Assembly (NCBI GenBank): GCA_036937835.1
Contig: CM072863.1
Coordinates: 11,954,001 to 12,018,000, forward strand
DNA length: 64,000 nt
DNA from: Pampus argenteus
Lineage: Eukaryota; Chordata; Actinopteri; Scombriformes; Stromateidae
Reading direction: 5' to 3'
The notes below the pieces were generated by a model. It had not been told where the DNA came from and ran no database searches. It saw only the letters and a list, made by a program, of their open reading frames with translations. Positions 1-13,185 of this stretch are shown here, in pieces. The stretch's first letter is position 1; each line of letters starts with the position of its first letter. A program made the translations under genes and the position numbers.

Positions 1-3000
1 TTCCGCTTTTTCAATTACTTTTCTCCAGCTACAGGGGGACTTGTTGATCTGATAAAAAAAATGGAGAGAAGCACTTTAATCATTCATGTGATTCTTCTTT
101 AGTTACAACATAATTTTTTTTAAGGAAAGTGGGTCTAAATCCAACTTGGACACAACCAGGAGTCATTTGAATCAGTCCGCTCACTTTTAGTGTAATTGAC
201 TTAATTGTTTACTTACAATTATACAGTTCATGGTTCAACCTTACTTTCCCACCTCAATGTCACCAATATAATCCCGACACACAGTTTGGATGACTTGATG
301 AAATATGGATTGTAAGTCTGCTCATTTTTGTCAATAAAAAGCAATATGGAGCCAACATGACTGCAAGCGACCCATATGAACTAATAATATAATGTCTTGT
401 TTTGAATAAGGTCAGCAGTTAGATTTAGTTTGGAAAATGGATAACCCTGTGCTTATCTAATTAATTATTCAAGTGTCACGCAGAAGTATATTAGGAAACA
501 CATTTCTAGTAACAATATTGTTCAAATGTGCATTTTTAAAATAGCAGAACATAATGTACCCTTTACTCATGTAACAGTTAAAAGTTCAGCATTATGATGG
601 AAAATAAATGAAATAAAATGATATATAAAAAAAAGCAAATTTGACACAGATTTCAGATAGAAATTCATTCAGTTTGACCAACCTTGCCTTCCTTACCTTA
701 CCTGGTGTATTTTAGTCAGTAGACCTATGACACTGGGGGTTTCAGGACAAGAATGAAAATCTTCTCTACTTGACTAGGGTATCTTTTAGCCCCTAATGAC
801 TGGCTGATCTTTTTTACACAGGTTATCCTCTTACACGCATTAAATCTTATACAAACGTGTCATGGAATACAATGATTGTGCAGTATCATCAAGGGACAGC
901 AAACTGTTGTCCTCAGTCTTGAAAATATATTTGTTATTTTAAGACAACATTCTTAAATTTTCTCAAGTTGATGCAAATTATTATTCAAGCCATAGAAGTT
1001 GTGTTGAATTATATCTTCAGATAAGAATGTTTACCAATGCCCACAGTAAGGTGATCTGGTGTGTTTTCTGTTTTACATACATGTGTATATATATATAGCA
1101 TTAATTATTTGTATCATTATTTTAGTTTAAATTGCAGTTTCATTGGTTGATTAAAACTAAGGATTTTGAGTTAAAAGTGAAAGGTGTCTGTATTTAATCA
1201 CTGTATTCTAAATCTAAATAATCTGAATTCATAAATAAAATGAACACAAGATGCAATTTCTGTTTTTGTAATAAAGTCTAAAATGACAATATAAAATAGG
1301 AAAATGAGGTAGCCAGGAGTAATAATATACATTGAGTTTTAAATGTTCCACATTAGGAAATTAAATTAAGAAATTATTTCCCATTGACCTCTATGGATGC
1401 TTACAGTTAAGGAGTTCCTCTGCCTCATCACTTCTCCTTTCCAAGCGCCTGATCAGGGTCAGCTGACTGCTTGATAAACAATGAGCAGTGGCAAACAGCC
1501 TTGAGTTGTAGCTCACTAGTTGTTCTCAGGTCCCTTAAGTGTGCCTGCTACACTCTGAAGTCAGATGTGTCTCCTAAATTTCCAGTTGAAAGTTTAAAAA
1601 TGTATCTCCCTCTACAATAGGTAGGTTTACATATTTCCTTAAAAAGGACACATTAGCTGATCTGTACTGTTAAAAGATGAAAATGCAATGTATCACAGGT
1701 CTAAAGCTGGATCATAGGAAAAGACCATAACCAGCAATATCACTGCGTAACTCTATAATCCTAAAAGCTAAAATCCTCAGACAGTCAACGAGTCTGTAAT
1801 CCTATCCATGTCCACTAACATAAACAGCTGGCAAAGCCAGTCCAGGCATTAGAAATATGTTTTCCCAATCGTAAAAGGATGAGTTTAATCTTAATTCTTT
1901 TACACACAACATGATTATAGCAAGTACCTGGATTATATCACACGTCTAATACAGTCCCTATTTTCCACATGTCCAGTATGACCAGGTCCTGTACAATTAA
2001 CACCACTCTTGCTTTAATAAACTGGTTATGTAGTATAAAAATATGTAAGTCTACAGCACAATGCTATGAATATACCTCTAAGTGATTCCTGTGCGCAGGT
2101 TTACCCAGCTTTGTGTGTGGAGTACTGATAGTTGACTTAGTTACTGTGTGCAGTTCTGTGATTTAACTACAACAGTAGCATGATTTGCATTGTATTTGAA
2201 TTGTTTGCTGGATAGCTGTATTACTCAGTTTGTTTCTCTAGTTTGTTTAGAAGGCTGGTCTACAGAGATTATACAAATCTTAAAAGATAACATTTACCCC
2301 CTAATGTTTCAGAATAGTAAGGAATTGACAATTAGTATCGGACTAATCTAATCAAATCTCTACATTTACTGACTACTGCACAATGTAATGACAATATGAC
2401 TTGCACTGATGGAAATCTTGAGAAGATGCAGCTAAACGCCATCTTGCAGACTGCTGTCCGCTAGTTAGCTTGCTAGCAGGCTTTAAAGTGCAGGCCTGCA
2501 GGCAGGGCAGAGCTAATATTGCAGAAAGCAACGTACTCAATCACATTATTAGTAACGATTACACTTGTGATTTAATAATGTCCGGTAGTGAAGTGAAGGC
2601 GAGCCGACTTCAGACCCGCTGAATTTCGTAACAGACAAACCAAATAGCTAATAACTTCTAACGCAAAATAACGTAACCACGGTCACTTTAGGATAGACTC
2701 AGCTGTTCTTCCGCAATTGCACGGAGTGCTATGTAGTTAGCTTTTAAGCCAACAGAGTGGGTAAACCGACAAACTCGCTGGTTACTCGGCCTCTATAAAT
2801 CCACTTACTTGCATACTAACAATCTCGTTAAAATAGACAGTGCCCGGTTGATTTAATTACGATGTACGGGTATATTTATTTGGATCTCTAATCCAGTAAC
2901 ATTAATGGGTCCGAGTCTGTAAAAACTGCAAGGTCGGGCGGAGATGGCCTGTTTGACTTCAGTGAGCAACAAATGCAGGCTATTTTTCACAAAGTACAAG

Positions 3001-3186
3001 ACAATCTACGACCCATCGCCGCAGAATTACCCGTTAGCCTACTGTGGACAGTATCTTAACGTTACCGACCTAAGCTAAAGGCGGTGCACCGGCGCGGCCG
3101 TTTCGTTGCAGAGGCAGCAAAATGCTAACTAATGTGTTCGGCTTGTATATATATAAAATAAGAGGGTGTTAACGCAGCTATAATAA

Positions 3187-3231
<45 letters not shown>

Positions 3232-3924
3232 AGCTATATACATACACACACATTTATATAGGTAATTTTCCAATTAACTGGTGATGCCGACTGGTCCGCT
3301 ACCGCGAATAAATAACCAATATTTGCCATTAATTTGTTTACGGGACGTTTAACGTTATTGTTCCAGCCCAACCCAGTCTGTCATCAGCAACTGATAGCAA
3401 AATCTTAAACGTCAACTAAATGTAACACTGCGAGTACAAACCAAACCAATACTATGAAGCTTGAAATGAGGTTAAAATATTATCACCGCCGTTCTCCAAT
3501 ACATTTTGGCTATTAACTGCCCAGTACTGCAAGTACCGTGTTTTTAGGCCGAGAAACACCTCTGCTGGGCCGTCACTGACATCCAGCCCCACTGGCCAAC
3601 ATTAATGTTACTTCAACGGCAGCCACAAGATTTCGCTAACATTAAGAGTAGTTAACTCAACTGACTGAATACATGATCTCAGTCCCGCAGATACAAGTTA
3701 CATTTTGTAGCAAATCTGCTTATCCACCGTTGTGTACACTCTCCTAGCTCCTATTTGTCTTTGGCTATGATAAAAATAGCCAACTTAACGTTAGCTAACA
3801 GTAGCTAACGCTACCCCACCCCCGGGCAGTTCAATTCCGCCAACAATTCATCAGCTAATGGTATTAACAGTTACTGTGATGAAATATGTGAAAGCAGTAC
3901 AGTCGACGCTTTACTTCACCTTAC
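1..3924. other. Non-coding stretch, probably intron 1 of the minus-strand gene starting at 3960
   Basis: I see no exon with recognisable protein similarity and no usable open frame here. The sequence is AT-rich, with a TA microsatellite at about 3194-3228. From about 2400 to 3900 it becomes richer in CpG, approaching the promoter at the right end. Given the splice donor at 3923-3924 on the minus strand, the simplest reading is the first intron of that gene, but short exons of an unknown protein could be missed by eye. Confidence 0.4.
3194..3228. repeat. (TA)n microsatellite
   Basis: An uninterrupted alternating T-A run of about 35 bases, followed by shorter TA and CA imperfect runs up to about 3255. 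Confidence 0.9.
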
Positions 3925-4110
3925 CTGGTTTAGTTTGCGTTTGTTTTTGCGTTTTGGCATTGACTGGAAAACAACAAGACGACGTATACCTCCGATCCAC
4001 GCATCAACGAGCACCACAGCGCTAGCTCACTAACTAGCTAGCCAGCTAGCGTTACTTTTCCGAGGAGCAGCCCTTCCCGAACGCAGGCTACAGCTACAGA
4101 GCTCAGTCAA
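3880..4110 (-). promoter_or_regulatory. CpG-rich promoter region of the left-edge minus-strand gene
   Basis: The stretch holds many CpG dinucleotides in an otherwise AT-rich neighbourhood and ends at the ATG exon at 3925-3960. This is the usual look of a TATA-less vertebrate housekeeping promoter. The transcription start is inferred to lie between about 3970 and 4100 on the minus strand; no core motif is decisive. Confidence 0.4.
3925..3960 (-). CDS. First coding exon of an unidentified basic protein (partial gene)
   Basis: On the minus strand an ATG at 3960 opens twelve codons reading MPKRKNKRKLNQ, followed immediately by a consensus donor (CAG then GTAAGG). The exon sits in a CpG-rich region that looks like a promoter. 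The peptide is two-thirds Lys, Arg or Asn/Gln, suggesting a nuclear or nucleolar basic N-terminus. HMGN proteins also start MPKRK, but their first exon and following residues differ, so I do not assign the family. The remainder of the gene would lie to the left of the window. It could instead be a chance ATG within a 5' UTR exon; the donor and CpG context are the main support. Confidence 0.4.
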
Positions 4111-4149
4111 CCAACCGGGAGGGGCGGGGGGTGGGGGGAATCACACCCA

Positions 4150-6470
4150 CCAGCCTTGTACTGAAGACACTGCCCAGGCACACTAAAATGCTTATCTATA
4201 AAGTCACTATACCTCATTCAACAAGACAGCCTACTGTCTGCCTTTTTCCAAGCTTAACATCTGCCCTTTCCGTAGTAACACTCTCGCCCGGCCATCGAAC
4301 GACGAGATGGGCGCGGTAACCCTGCAGTCGGCTCTGGGAAACCCCACGCTGCAGCAGCGATGGGAAGAGAACCGTCGACCGGTGTCTTTTTGGCCACAGC
4401 TGGAGATGCTGCTGCTATCAATCACTTTGAGCAATGTTCTCATTTGGTACAAATACATCATATATACGAGTGGACTGTTTTTTTGTCTGTTCAATGCAAC
4501 CTCGGCTTGACTGAGTCAGTCAGGCCTCAACTCAGCTTCTCAAGTAGGAAGTGAGAGTGATTTCAGCAGAGCTCTATCCAGTAACAACGTTGTCAGCAAC
4601 ATTTGTCCTGGCCTTGGCTGATTAGGAAATAGTGATTGATTGATTTTATTTGTGAATTATCAGACACAAAAAACAAAAATCCAAGGGATAATATGTTAAT
4701 GTGAAAACACTTGGTCCCAAGATGTTAAAATATAAAGAAACATAAAGGCTACATATTAGATAACATGCAAGTACTATAAAGAGAGACGTCTAGTTATTGG
4801 TTCTTCTGTGATATAAAACTGTCACAATTAAACATCCCTTTACCTGAAATGCACAACAATAATTATCTATGTGCTACACATTAACTTTTATTTAGTATTA
4901 AAGTTTGCTGGATAAACAGATCCACATTTTCCCAAACAACCCTTCTATCTGTACATGAGTTTCAATTCATCCCCATCCCTCTCCACACCCATTCGTTCCC
5001 TCGTCCCTCCTGTGCACATCTTTATCTTCTCTCTATTGTATACTGTGTGGGGCCTCCCTCACTGTCCCAGACCAGCTTACCTGATAATCTTCTCATTTCA
5101 TCCTCTTTCTTACACCCATATCCTCAACATTCAATATTATCTTACATCACTAAATCATGTTCTTACTTGTGAAGATATAAAATTGAGACTGAACATGTAT
5201 TCTTGACCATGGAGACAGTAGTTAACTAACCGTTCTCAGTGAAATTAATATCAAGGTACAACATATTAGTTGTCATAAGACACAAGTCATTTTGAGTCAT
5301 TAGATGAAGGATCTCTGGATACATGTGTTAAGGGTTACAGTGAATTTTGCTACTGCAAATTTCATTTCCTTGAGTTTTCTTAATTGGTTTTATACAAGTC
5401 CAAGAATAGATTCTGGCCAATTTCAACAGTAATTTGGCCATCTTTTAATGTTCTGTCAATTTTTTGACCACCTTTTTTTACAAGGTTGATCTATATTCTT
5501 TAGTCTGATCATCATGCTATCCTTATTATGACGTGTAAACATAATTTTGATATAGTCATTCAACCATGACATGCAAATTAAGTGGGTTGTAAAAATACAG
5601 AAGCAGGAAGAAAAACATATTTTTTTGCATTGCTTTGACTGGTCATAAACAATATTGTTTTGTAGCCACACATTCTCAATGCACCTGTATGTAAATTGCA
5701 GACAGATGTAGAAAAAAATGCATGTAGAACAAAATCTGTTTTTGGCCTTTATTTCTAAAAATAACCCTTTCATATGTCATGTTAACTTTCTTTTCCACTG
5801 AGTTGTGTATTCTAGTAATTTCAACTAGTGAAACTGACCCACATCACAATTTAATCAATCTTTCTTTCATACGGTTGATCCAAACTTTACAAAATATTCT
5901 ATAAGTAAATGGGATCAGTAGAGCCATTTGGTGTACAGAGATTTTTAGCTCTTCCCTTCAGCTAACAAATGTGAAAGTCTTAATGTTCTCATTGCAATGC
6001 TGGAAATAACTCCTTGTACATAAGTGCCTCCTTATTTGGTTGTCTAATTTTTATCTCATAAGTGTCACTGGGGGGTGCACAAGCATTTGCTAATGGTTCA
6101 GAGGAAGCTAATTGCAGTTCCCATAAGTTGAACATGTGATGCTGAGGTCAAAGAAAATGCATTTTATTGTTTACACATTTTGTAAACATATTATTCACAC
6201 TGTCTACATCCTACTTTAAGAAAATTGTTTTTTTTTAACCAGTTATTTTACAATATGGTGTATACAATTTTTTGGTTCAGATCAGTATCCAAATATTCCT
6301 CATGGGTGTTTAGTACGTCCATCCTTTAAGTGCCATAAAAGGTCTTGGAGCAAGTATTCCTAAACTCTGGGGAAAGAACAGAAGTGTAGTTATGATGATG
6401 CTAAGACATACTCACATTTTACAACTCTTGTCAGAGCACACAGCACTTGTCCTGGCCTGTATTACCGGAA
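4150..6470. other. Intergenic stretch upstream of the calglandulin-like gene
   Basis: No exon is supported. The open frames at 4131-4560 lack splice or similarity support. The AT-rich DNA around 4640-4700 resembles diverged interspersed repeat. The promoter and any 5' UTR exon of the calglandulin-like gene must lie at the right end, close to 6400-6475. Confidence 0.4.
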
Positions 6471-6475
6471 AAAAA

Positions 6476-8991
6476 ATGGTGAGTACCTTTTGACCATTAT
6501 TAAGATCATAAAGTAATTCCAGAAACTTTAATAATCCCTGCTAACTTCTAATATCAAATGCTGCAACTTCCTAAACAACACCCTTTTCTTCCAGGTCAGC
6601 AAGTTAACACAAGAGCAGGTCACTGAGTATAAAGGAGTTTTTGAGATGTTTGATGAAGACGGGAATGGAGATGTGAAGACTCGGGAACTAGAGAGACTGA
6701 TGAGTTTGATGGGAATCAATCCTACAAAGAGAGAGCTCAGCCAGATGGACAAAGATGTGGACAAAGATGGTGAATATAAGCATGCTCTAGCTGTAACACT
6801 ATGGAAGCAAATATACAAATTCTCTTAAAATCATTTAACTAAAATCACAAAAATGGTTTTAGCAAATTGTCTACTTGACCTTTTGAATAATTTATTAAGT
6901 TTTAGATAATATAAAAACAGTTAATTATGTTCTTACACATACCTGTAATAGCATAAAACTTTAGTATCCATACCTGTAAAATCAAATTTACAATTCTGCT
7001 ATAAATTTTTACCATTGTGAAATGTATTGACAGTATATTGACAACGGCAAAGTGGTGATGGTGTATTTGACTGTGTTATAATGTATAATGGCTTTTAGTA
7101 TTCTGAGCTGCTCATGACGATGAAGTAGAAACTTTATCTGTCATAAGTTCAACCAAAACCAAGTAAGCAATTAAAGTGCTGAATTAGGTTCTGTAATGAT
7201 AGCCTGGCTATTCACATTAGCCAGAGTTAGCAATCACCAAGTGCTGGTAGATAGATGAAATAGATGTGTGTAAAATTAAAATTAATCTTGACATATTTGG
7301 GAAGTAGTTTTTGCATCTGATTGAATCCAGATTTTAATTGCAAATCCAAACAATTTAAGATTCATAAAGACGACTGATGTGCAACGGGGAAATAATATCT
7401 TCCAAATTTCATTTAAAAAAGAATACCATTATCTAACACTGCAGTATTCTGTTCTGTTTACTGCAGGTATCCACATTCATCACTGGGTGGCAGTGTTTCA
7501 CTCAATGTGGTTTGTATAAAGTGGCCTTTATTCTATAAAAAGACTAATGGTGGTGCATCCCATGGTTGTGGGTGTACAGACACACAAACAAACATCCAAA
7601 GACATGATCGGAATTTACCACGAATTACATTAGAATAATAAAAAAAAAAAAACATCTAGTAACTGGACAGACGGACACAGCTTCTATAAACAGTTTAATT
7701 GAATTTATTTAGTTATCCGTTTAATAGAGACCTTATTGACATATATTCTTCTCTCATTTCTTCCTGAATTTTAGCAAAATCCAAACATTTAGTGCCCTAA
7801 TAATAACAAATGATTTCCTGCGATCGATATGAATTAATATTTTACCAACAAACATTAATCATGCACAAAAGTCATAAAAAAACAGAAATAAAGGGCTGCT
7901 TTTCTAGTTATTGTCACGTTTAATATTGGCTTCATTATGTGCCAAGCAAAGTACTGAACTTCTGCACCATCATCACTTCTGCACTATATCATTGATAGAT
8001 AATTATCATCAAAGGGCGATATGGTGTCCCAGATTATCTTTCATTTCATTGCATGTAATGCGCCTCCTCTCAAATGTATTATCTTATTTCCTCTGTGACA
8101 GTATGTTTATATTAATTTATCTGCCTGTCAACAGTGTGTCTGACTGTTTAGCCAACTAATTAACAAAAGTTAGTGTGCTGAACACTGATAATGTTGTTGA
8201 GTTTACATTGATTATTTTTGTGACATTTCAGGTAAAGGGATATTTAACTGTGACAGCTTTCTGGGTCTGATGGCGCTGTACCATGAAAGAACCAAGAACC
8301 AGGACACTGAACTCAGAGCTGCTTTTAAAGTATTTGACAAAGAGACTAAGGGATATATAGACTGGAACACACTCAAGTAAGGATAATATTTCCAAGAAAA
8401 GGAAAAACATAAACCTATGAATAAGTAAATTCTATTATGTTGACCCAGTGCACACTGTACTGTTAAATTGATATATAATAAATTATTTACACTATTAACA
8501 CTGTTTATACAGATATGTACTAATGAATGCAGGGGAACCGCTTAATGAGATTGAGGCAGAGCAGATGATGAAGGAGGCAGATAAAGACGGAGATGGAACC
8601 ATCGATTATGAAGGTATCGCTCTGTTATATTCATGTTCTAAATTAAAGGGCATAACCACTCTAAAACTACTTGTCTTTGGTTAAAAATATATATATTTAA
8701 TGTTTATGGAAGACAGCTGTCATGGTGTATTTTGATATGCGGTATACTTTTTTGTAGAAATTCTTATTTTTCAATCTTTTTGGTTGTTGTAAATATTAAT
8801 TTCTTAAGAATAAATGCAACACAACTCCACAACTCATTTAACCACCCACACATTAATGTTTACTGTTTTTAGAATAAAATAAAAAAAAAACCCAACTCAG
8901 ATTAAAAAATGTGGGATTAAAGATGAAAATGTGCCATTATTTTTCAGAATTTGTGGCCATGATGACTGGTAACTTATTCAAAATGAGCTGA
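6476..8991 (+). CDS. Calglandulin-like EF-hand calcium-binding protein
   Basis: Five coding exons: 6476-6478 (only the ATG), 6595-6769, 8232-8376, 8513-8613 and 8948-8991 (stop TGA). All have GT-AG borders and matching phase, giving 155 aa. The product is a four-EF-hand protein closely resembling calglandulin, first described in snake venom glands (about 156 aa); the block from YVLMNAGEPLNE to the final loop is especially characteristic. Loop 1 (about residues 21-32, DEDGNGDVKTRE) and loop 4 (131-142, DKDGDGTIDYEE) have canonical ligands. Loops 2 (57-68) and 3 (95-106) lack the Glu at position 12 and are probably weak or non-binding. An exon containing only the start codon is the same architecture as in calmodulin genes. 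No signal peptide is present, so it should act in the cytosol; the fish role is unknown. The next gene, c3orf18, follows on the same strand. Calmodulin and CALML4 were considered, but the linker and C-terminus fit calglandulin better. Confidence 0.9.
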
Positions 8992-9177
8992 AGACTGAAG
9001 AAACTGCTCTCCCTTCAAATCTTGTGGACATTGTATGAAAATAATGTATGTGATCCAATGACACATGATTATAAAACAAGAAAACGGTCATTTTAGTTTT
9101 CATATCATATTTCTTGTTGAACTAGTGGGTGTGTGTGATTAAATATGTGTGTCTTGTTACTGTACAAATCCTTCACA

Positions 9178-9183
9178 TTAAAA
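9178..9183 (+). terminator. Candidate poly(A) signal (ATTAAA) of the calglandulin-like gene
   Basis: An ATTAAA hexamer about 190 bases past the stop codon is followed by a T-rich stretch at about 9218-9240. It is the first plausible signal after the stop and is assigned by position only. Confidence 0.4.
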
Positions 9184-9529
9184 TGAAAAATCTGTAAAAG
9201 TGATTTTCCAGTGAGGTTTTTTTTTCTGTTTGTATGTTTGTTTAGAAAAACTGTGAATTGAGGACGTTGTGGCTTTGAGAGAAGACATCATAGGGTTAAT
9301 TTCCTCAGACTTGCCACCCGGATGCAGTCATTCACATGGGCCTGACAGCATCTGGTGTGCAGAGCCATTAAATCCCATTCTCATCTCTGCAAAGCCAAAT
9401 AGACAGCTGAGGGAGCCAACTGCATCTATCATCTTGAAGCCATTAGACCAATTGCAGGGTGGAGGGGGAGGGAGCTTGCTGCACTCATCTCTGTTTGCAG
9501 CATCCCTAGAGCAGCCTCTGTTGTGTGAA

Positions 9530-9839
9530 ATACAAGAAAGGGCAAGAAAGGGGGAGTAAATCCTAGGAGGCAATCGGAGAACAGGAAGGGGATCTCTTGG
9601 AGGCTGCCTGGATAGGGTTACTTTGCTGTCTGGAGTCCATCTTCAGAGAAAATGGCTGTTTTTTCAATGTAAACAGCGTGTGCAATACCTGCATTGCTAA
9701 AGGGAGAAGCAAAGGAGGAGGAGGAGGAGGGGCAGACATCGGAGGAAATGTTGCCTCTTCCAATGAGATTTTCCCCCTCTCTAGCTAACCCCAGTGTGCC
9801 GCAGTTCACCTCTGAACTCATGCATGTTATGTGTTAAGG
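9530..9839 (+). other. Probable 5' UTR exon and promoter area of c3orf18
   Basis: A relatively GC-rich tract ends with the consensus donor AAG|GTACGTATG near 9839, and a matching acceptor (TTCTGCCTCAG) lies near 10861, just before the first coding exon. It includes a GGA/GGAGGA-rich patch at about 9715-9732. The exon start is unknown. The preceding DNA at 9270-9480 is of normal complexity and may hold regulatory sequence. Confidence 0.45.
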
Positions 9840-10985
9840 TACGTATGCATCTCTAATCTGAGAGGACACATGCAGTAGGCTGTGGTCACGTTGGCAGGAT
9901 TAGTAGTTCAGCTGTTTGCATAGGACAGCTGAGATACAGTGCATCTTGACTAAAAATGACATGTTATGTATGAGTAACACACAGTAATATCCATAAAATC
10001 TATAAAATAATTCAGGCAAAGATGAGCCTGTAAAATGTTGCATGCTTTACCTTTGTACAGTGCAGGGATTGTTAACTGGACAACAGCAATGACTGAACTC
10101 AGCCTTTGGTTTTCACTGGTTGTTTGCTTCAGCTGCACATGTTCCTCATTAAAAGCACCAGCAGACAGGGTGCAGTAAGGAGAGAGGAATGGATCATATG
10201 TCTATTTCCACCGCCCTCCTGTATCACCATATAACCTGAAATCAAACATAAGAGTAATGCATGATATATTTATGTTTTAGAACTCCTGTTATATGTAAAT
10301 TATCAGAATAAATTGCTCCTCACTTGCATGGGATGTGTACAGTTTATGTGTGGGTGGGAAATACAAGACTTGGAAGCAGTGGGTATTTATGGAACCTGTG
10401 TATGTGTGAGTGTAAGTTTGATTTTGATGTTTGAACACACTGCCAACACATTTCCTCACATTGCATGTTACAGTTGGAGTGATAGTATTCCTCTGTATTT
10501 TAAGTTTGTTATGCCACTTTCCTCCTGTGCCTCTTCTACCCACATCCTGCCCAGAACACCTACCACAACCCCGCTGGCACAATCAGCCAGGGTTTGAATG
10601 AAATCGAGGGTGTGCACACACTCAAATGATTTTAGTAAATCATCAGTGTACATAAGAATGACATTCAAGCCTTTTTTTTTTGCTGGAGCTGAAGAATCCC
10701 CTCACCTTTTTAAATAATGTTTTTTCTTAAAATGTTTGACCTATAACATCATATGGTTAAAATCAGCAAAACAGTCCTCTGTTAATCTATGTAATGTAAT
10801 ATTATTTGCTTTGTTTTGTTTTATTCTCAATATCACATGGACAAAGCATCTTCTGCCTCAGCAGACCCCAGACCAGAGGGAAGACACGTATATCAACTAT
10901 GGAACACATTAGAAACTAAAAGACATAACAACATCTTTACAAATATTCAAAATACACCCCTCAGTTGGAAAAGTTACGCCTGACC

Positions 10986-13154
10986 ATGGCTGTAACTGCA
11001 GCAAAGACAACTGCAAGTTTTCTCCCCACAACTGCCACGACCACCACAATCCCCTTCCTCTCAATGGGCACCGATGCCAGAGACAATGTCACCTCCAGGA
11101 CAACATTAATGACTGTTACTATAACAACAAATGAGACGGGCTTCAATGCCACCACGTTTCCAGAGGCAGTGATCGAGGGCTCTGGAATGGGAATGGTGCT
11201 CGTACCCTTTGGCATCATCACTGTCATTGGATTAGCAGTGGCAATAGTAAGGAATCCTATCAGTATTCTCTCTAAAATTGCATTTGATTCAGTAGAAATT
11301 CATTTATTTCTGCATGAGCTGGAATGTGAAATGTGTTGTTTTGGAAATGAAACTTTAGAGCAATTCTTTGTATTGATAACATAACTTCTCATTTCTGTCT
11401 TCCTCCATTCTAGATGCTGTATATCCGGAAACGGAAGCGGTACGTTTGTTTAAAATGTATTTGGCGATCTCACAACAAAGCGTAAATTCCTGTGTGTAAA
11501 ATCTGTTGTTTCTGTTGAGGTCATTTTCTTGTTAACCACGAAATAGTGTTTGTAGGGCTAGGACTGATTAATTTCCCTCTTTCTCAAAACAATTTTTCCT
11601 TACTACTAAATCTCTTGTCATGCAGGTTGGAGAAGCTGAGGCACCAGCTCATGCCTATGTACAACTTTGACCCGGCCGAAGAACAAGATGACCTGCTGGA
11701 ACAGGAACTGCTGGACCACGGCCGGGATGGCAGCCTCATGGGTCCCAATGCTAAGGTAGGCCACAGAGCGTCTAGTAGGAAGTGTACAGAAAGGTTTTTA
11801 TTTATTTATTTATTCTTACTTGTTAAACTATTTATCTTTTTGACTACTGTCTTATCTGGTTTTATGACCACAAAACTCATCATAAATATATTCTGTCTTG
11901 TGTTATTCTTGTTATTTCAATGTGTTTGCTATATATTATATATAGCAGACACAACAGCAATAATATGTATGTTTATTGTTACATGCTATTTTGATGAGAT
12001 TTCTATTGTTGCGATATTACTGTACATCAGTGCTTTATCATAGGCCACTGATTAGATAATCTACACTGTCAACGTTTTTGTTTCATTATTACTGCAAAAC
12101 AAAAAAAATGTTTTTTCCTATGTCATAATTTACTTTTATTTTTATTTTATTTCTTTTAAGTTTTGACAATGGCATAATGGTAAAAGGCAAACATGGTAAA
12201 GTATCACCTGTGTGTCTTTTGAACCATCTTTCTAAACCTCTTTTTCCCACACTATCCATATTTTCCATACTATCAATATTATTATATCTCTAACAAGAAC
12301 CAGTAGGTTTGATGTGTGCAATTGATTTTAGACACTAAAAAACATTTTTCATTAAATCTTAACCAATCTTTACATATAAAGTATAAATAAACACACTTGA
12401 TCTTTGAACCTACATCTGTGATATTTTTATCATCCTTTCCTTTGTACTCCTTCAACTCCATCTTTTCACATTACACTGTATATTCTCGAGGCCATTTGTA
12501 TAAATAATACAAGAGCACAAAAACATCTAAAACACCACCGTTTGTGTTTGTTTTAAATTTAAAAAATCGAATAATTAAATAAAATCGAATGCAGTATGTG
12601 TGTACAGTACTATACACACCATCACCTTAAGTGGGTATAAACGTACTGCCAAAGAAAAATACCAAGTGCTGTTTTAATTGTCTTATACACGTGGGCTGTG
12701 GTTGGCAAACACCCCGATTTTATTGAGTGTAGATGAAGACCGTGAGATGTGTTCGAAAGCTCCAGCAATATCTATCTATCTAAATCGAGCCTGAGTCAAG
12801 GTTTATTTGTCAAACCCCTATTTTCATTTTGTTTCCATTAATGTATGTTTGCATTCTCTATGGTTTTATACATATGACCTCTGGTGCTAACATTTTCTCT
12901 GATATCTGTAATCAATCACATTCTAAATTCTGAAAGTATGACTATTAAGTATTGATTTAGCTCTAGAACGACAAGCTATGAGTACTGTGGTCATTACAAT
13001 TCAAGTCTGGAGTTGCCATGTGATCTTCAACAGTTTTATCTTCTCTCTGTCCTGCTGCCCATCTCCTCTGCAGACTCTCACAACCTCCCAGGGGACCACG
13101 CAGAGGCCCAGTCGTCTGGTTTTCACAGATGTAGCCAAGGCTCTCAATGCTTAA
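10986..13154 (+). CDS. c3orf18: C3orf18 homologue, single-pass membrane protein
   Basis: Coding exons 10986-11246, 11414-11439 (26-nt microexon), 11626-11755 and 13074-13154 sum to 165 aa (human about 162). The start ATG at 10986 has an ideal Kozak context (ACCATGG). The N-terminal 65 residues are Thr-rich with three N-glycosylation sequons (about 34, 49 and 54), as expected of an extracellular domain. One hydrophobic segment (about 69-91, containing FGIITVIGLAVAI) is followed by a basic stop-transfer YIRKRKR. The cytoplasmic part carries the family signature LRHQLMPMYNFDPAEEQ, an acidic stretch, and the conserved end RPSRLVFTDVAKALNA. The function of the family is not known. SMIM29 is a paralogue sharing the membrane and PMY-DPAEE region, but the FTDVA tail identifies C3orf18. 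Human C3orf18 sits beside CACNA2D2, also present in this window. Intron 3 (11756-13073) shows nothing notable. Confidence 0.92.
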
Positions 13155-13185
13155 CAGCTCTTCCATTAGTTGATTTCAGTTTGCC

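Noticed and set aside
4131..4560. Overlapping short plus-strand frames after the CpG-rich region
   Set aside because: No similarity, no consistent splice sites; probably chance frames next to a promoter.
10965..10985. Start of c3orf18 seven codons upstream (reading MEKLRLT)
   Set aside because: That position is TTG, not ATG. The ATG at 10986 has an ideal Kozak context.
10986..13154. SMIM29 as the identity of the small membrane protein
   Set aside because: The membrane and DPAEE region are shared, but the C-terminal RPSRLVFTDVA sequence and the Thr-rich ectodomain match C3orf18.
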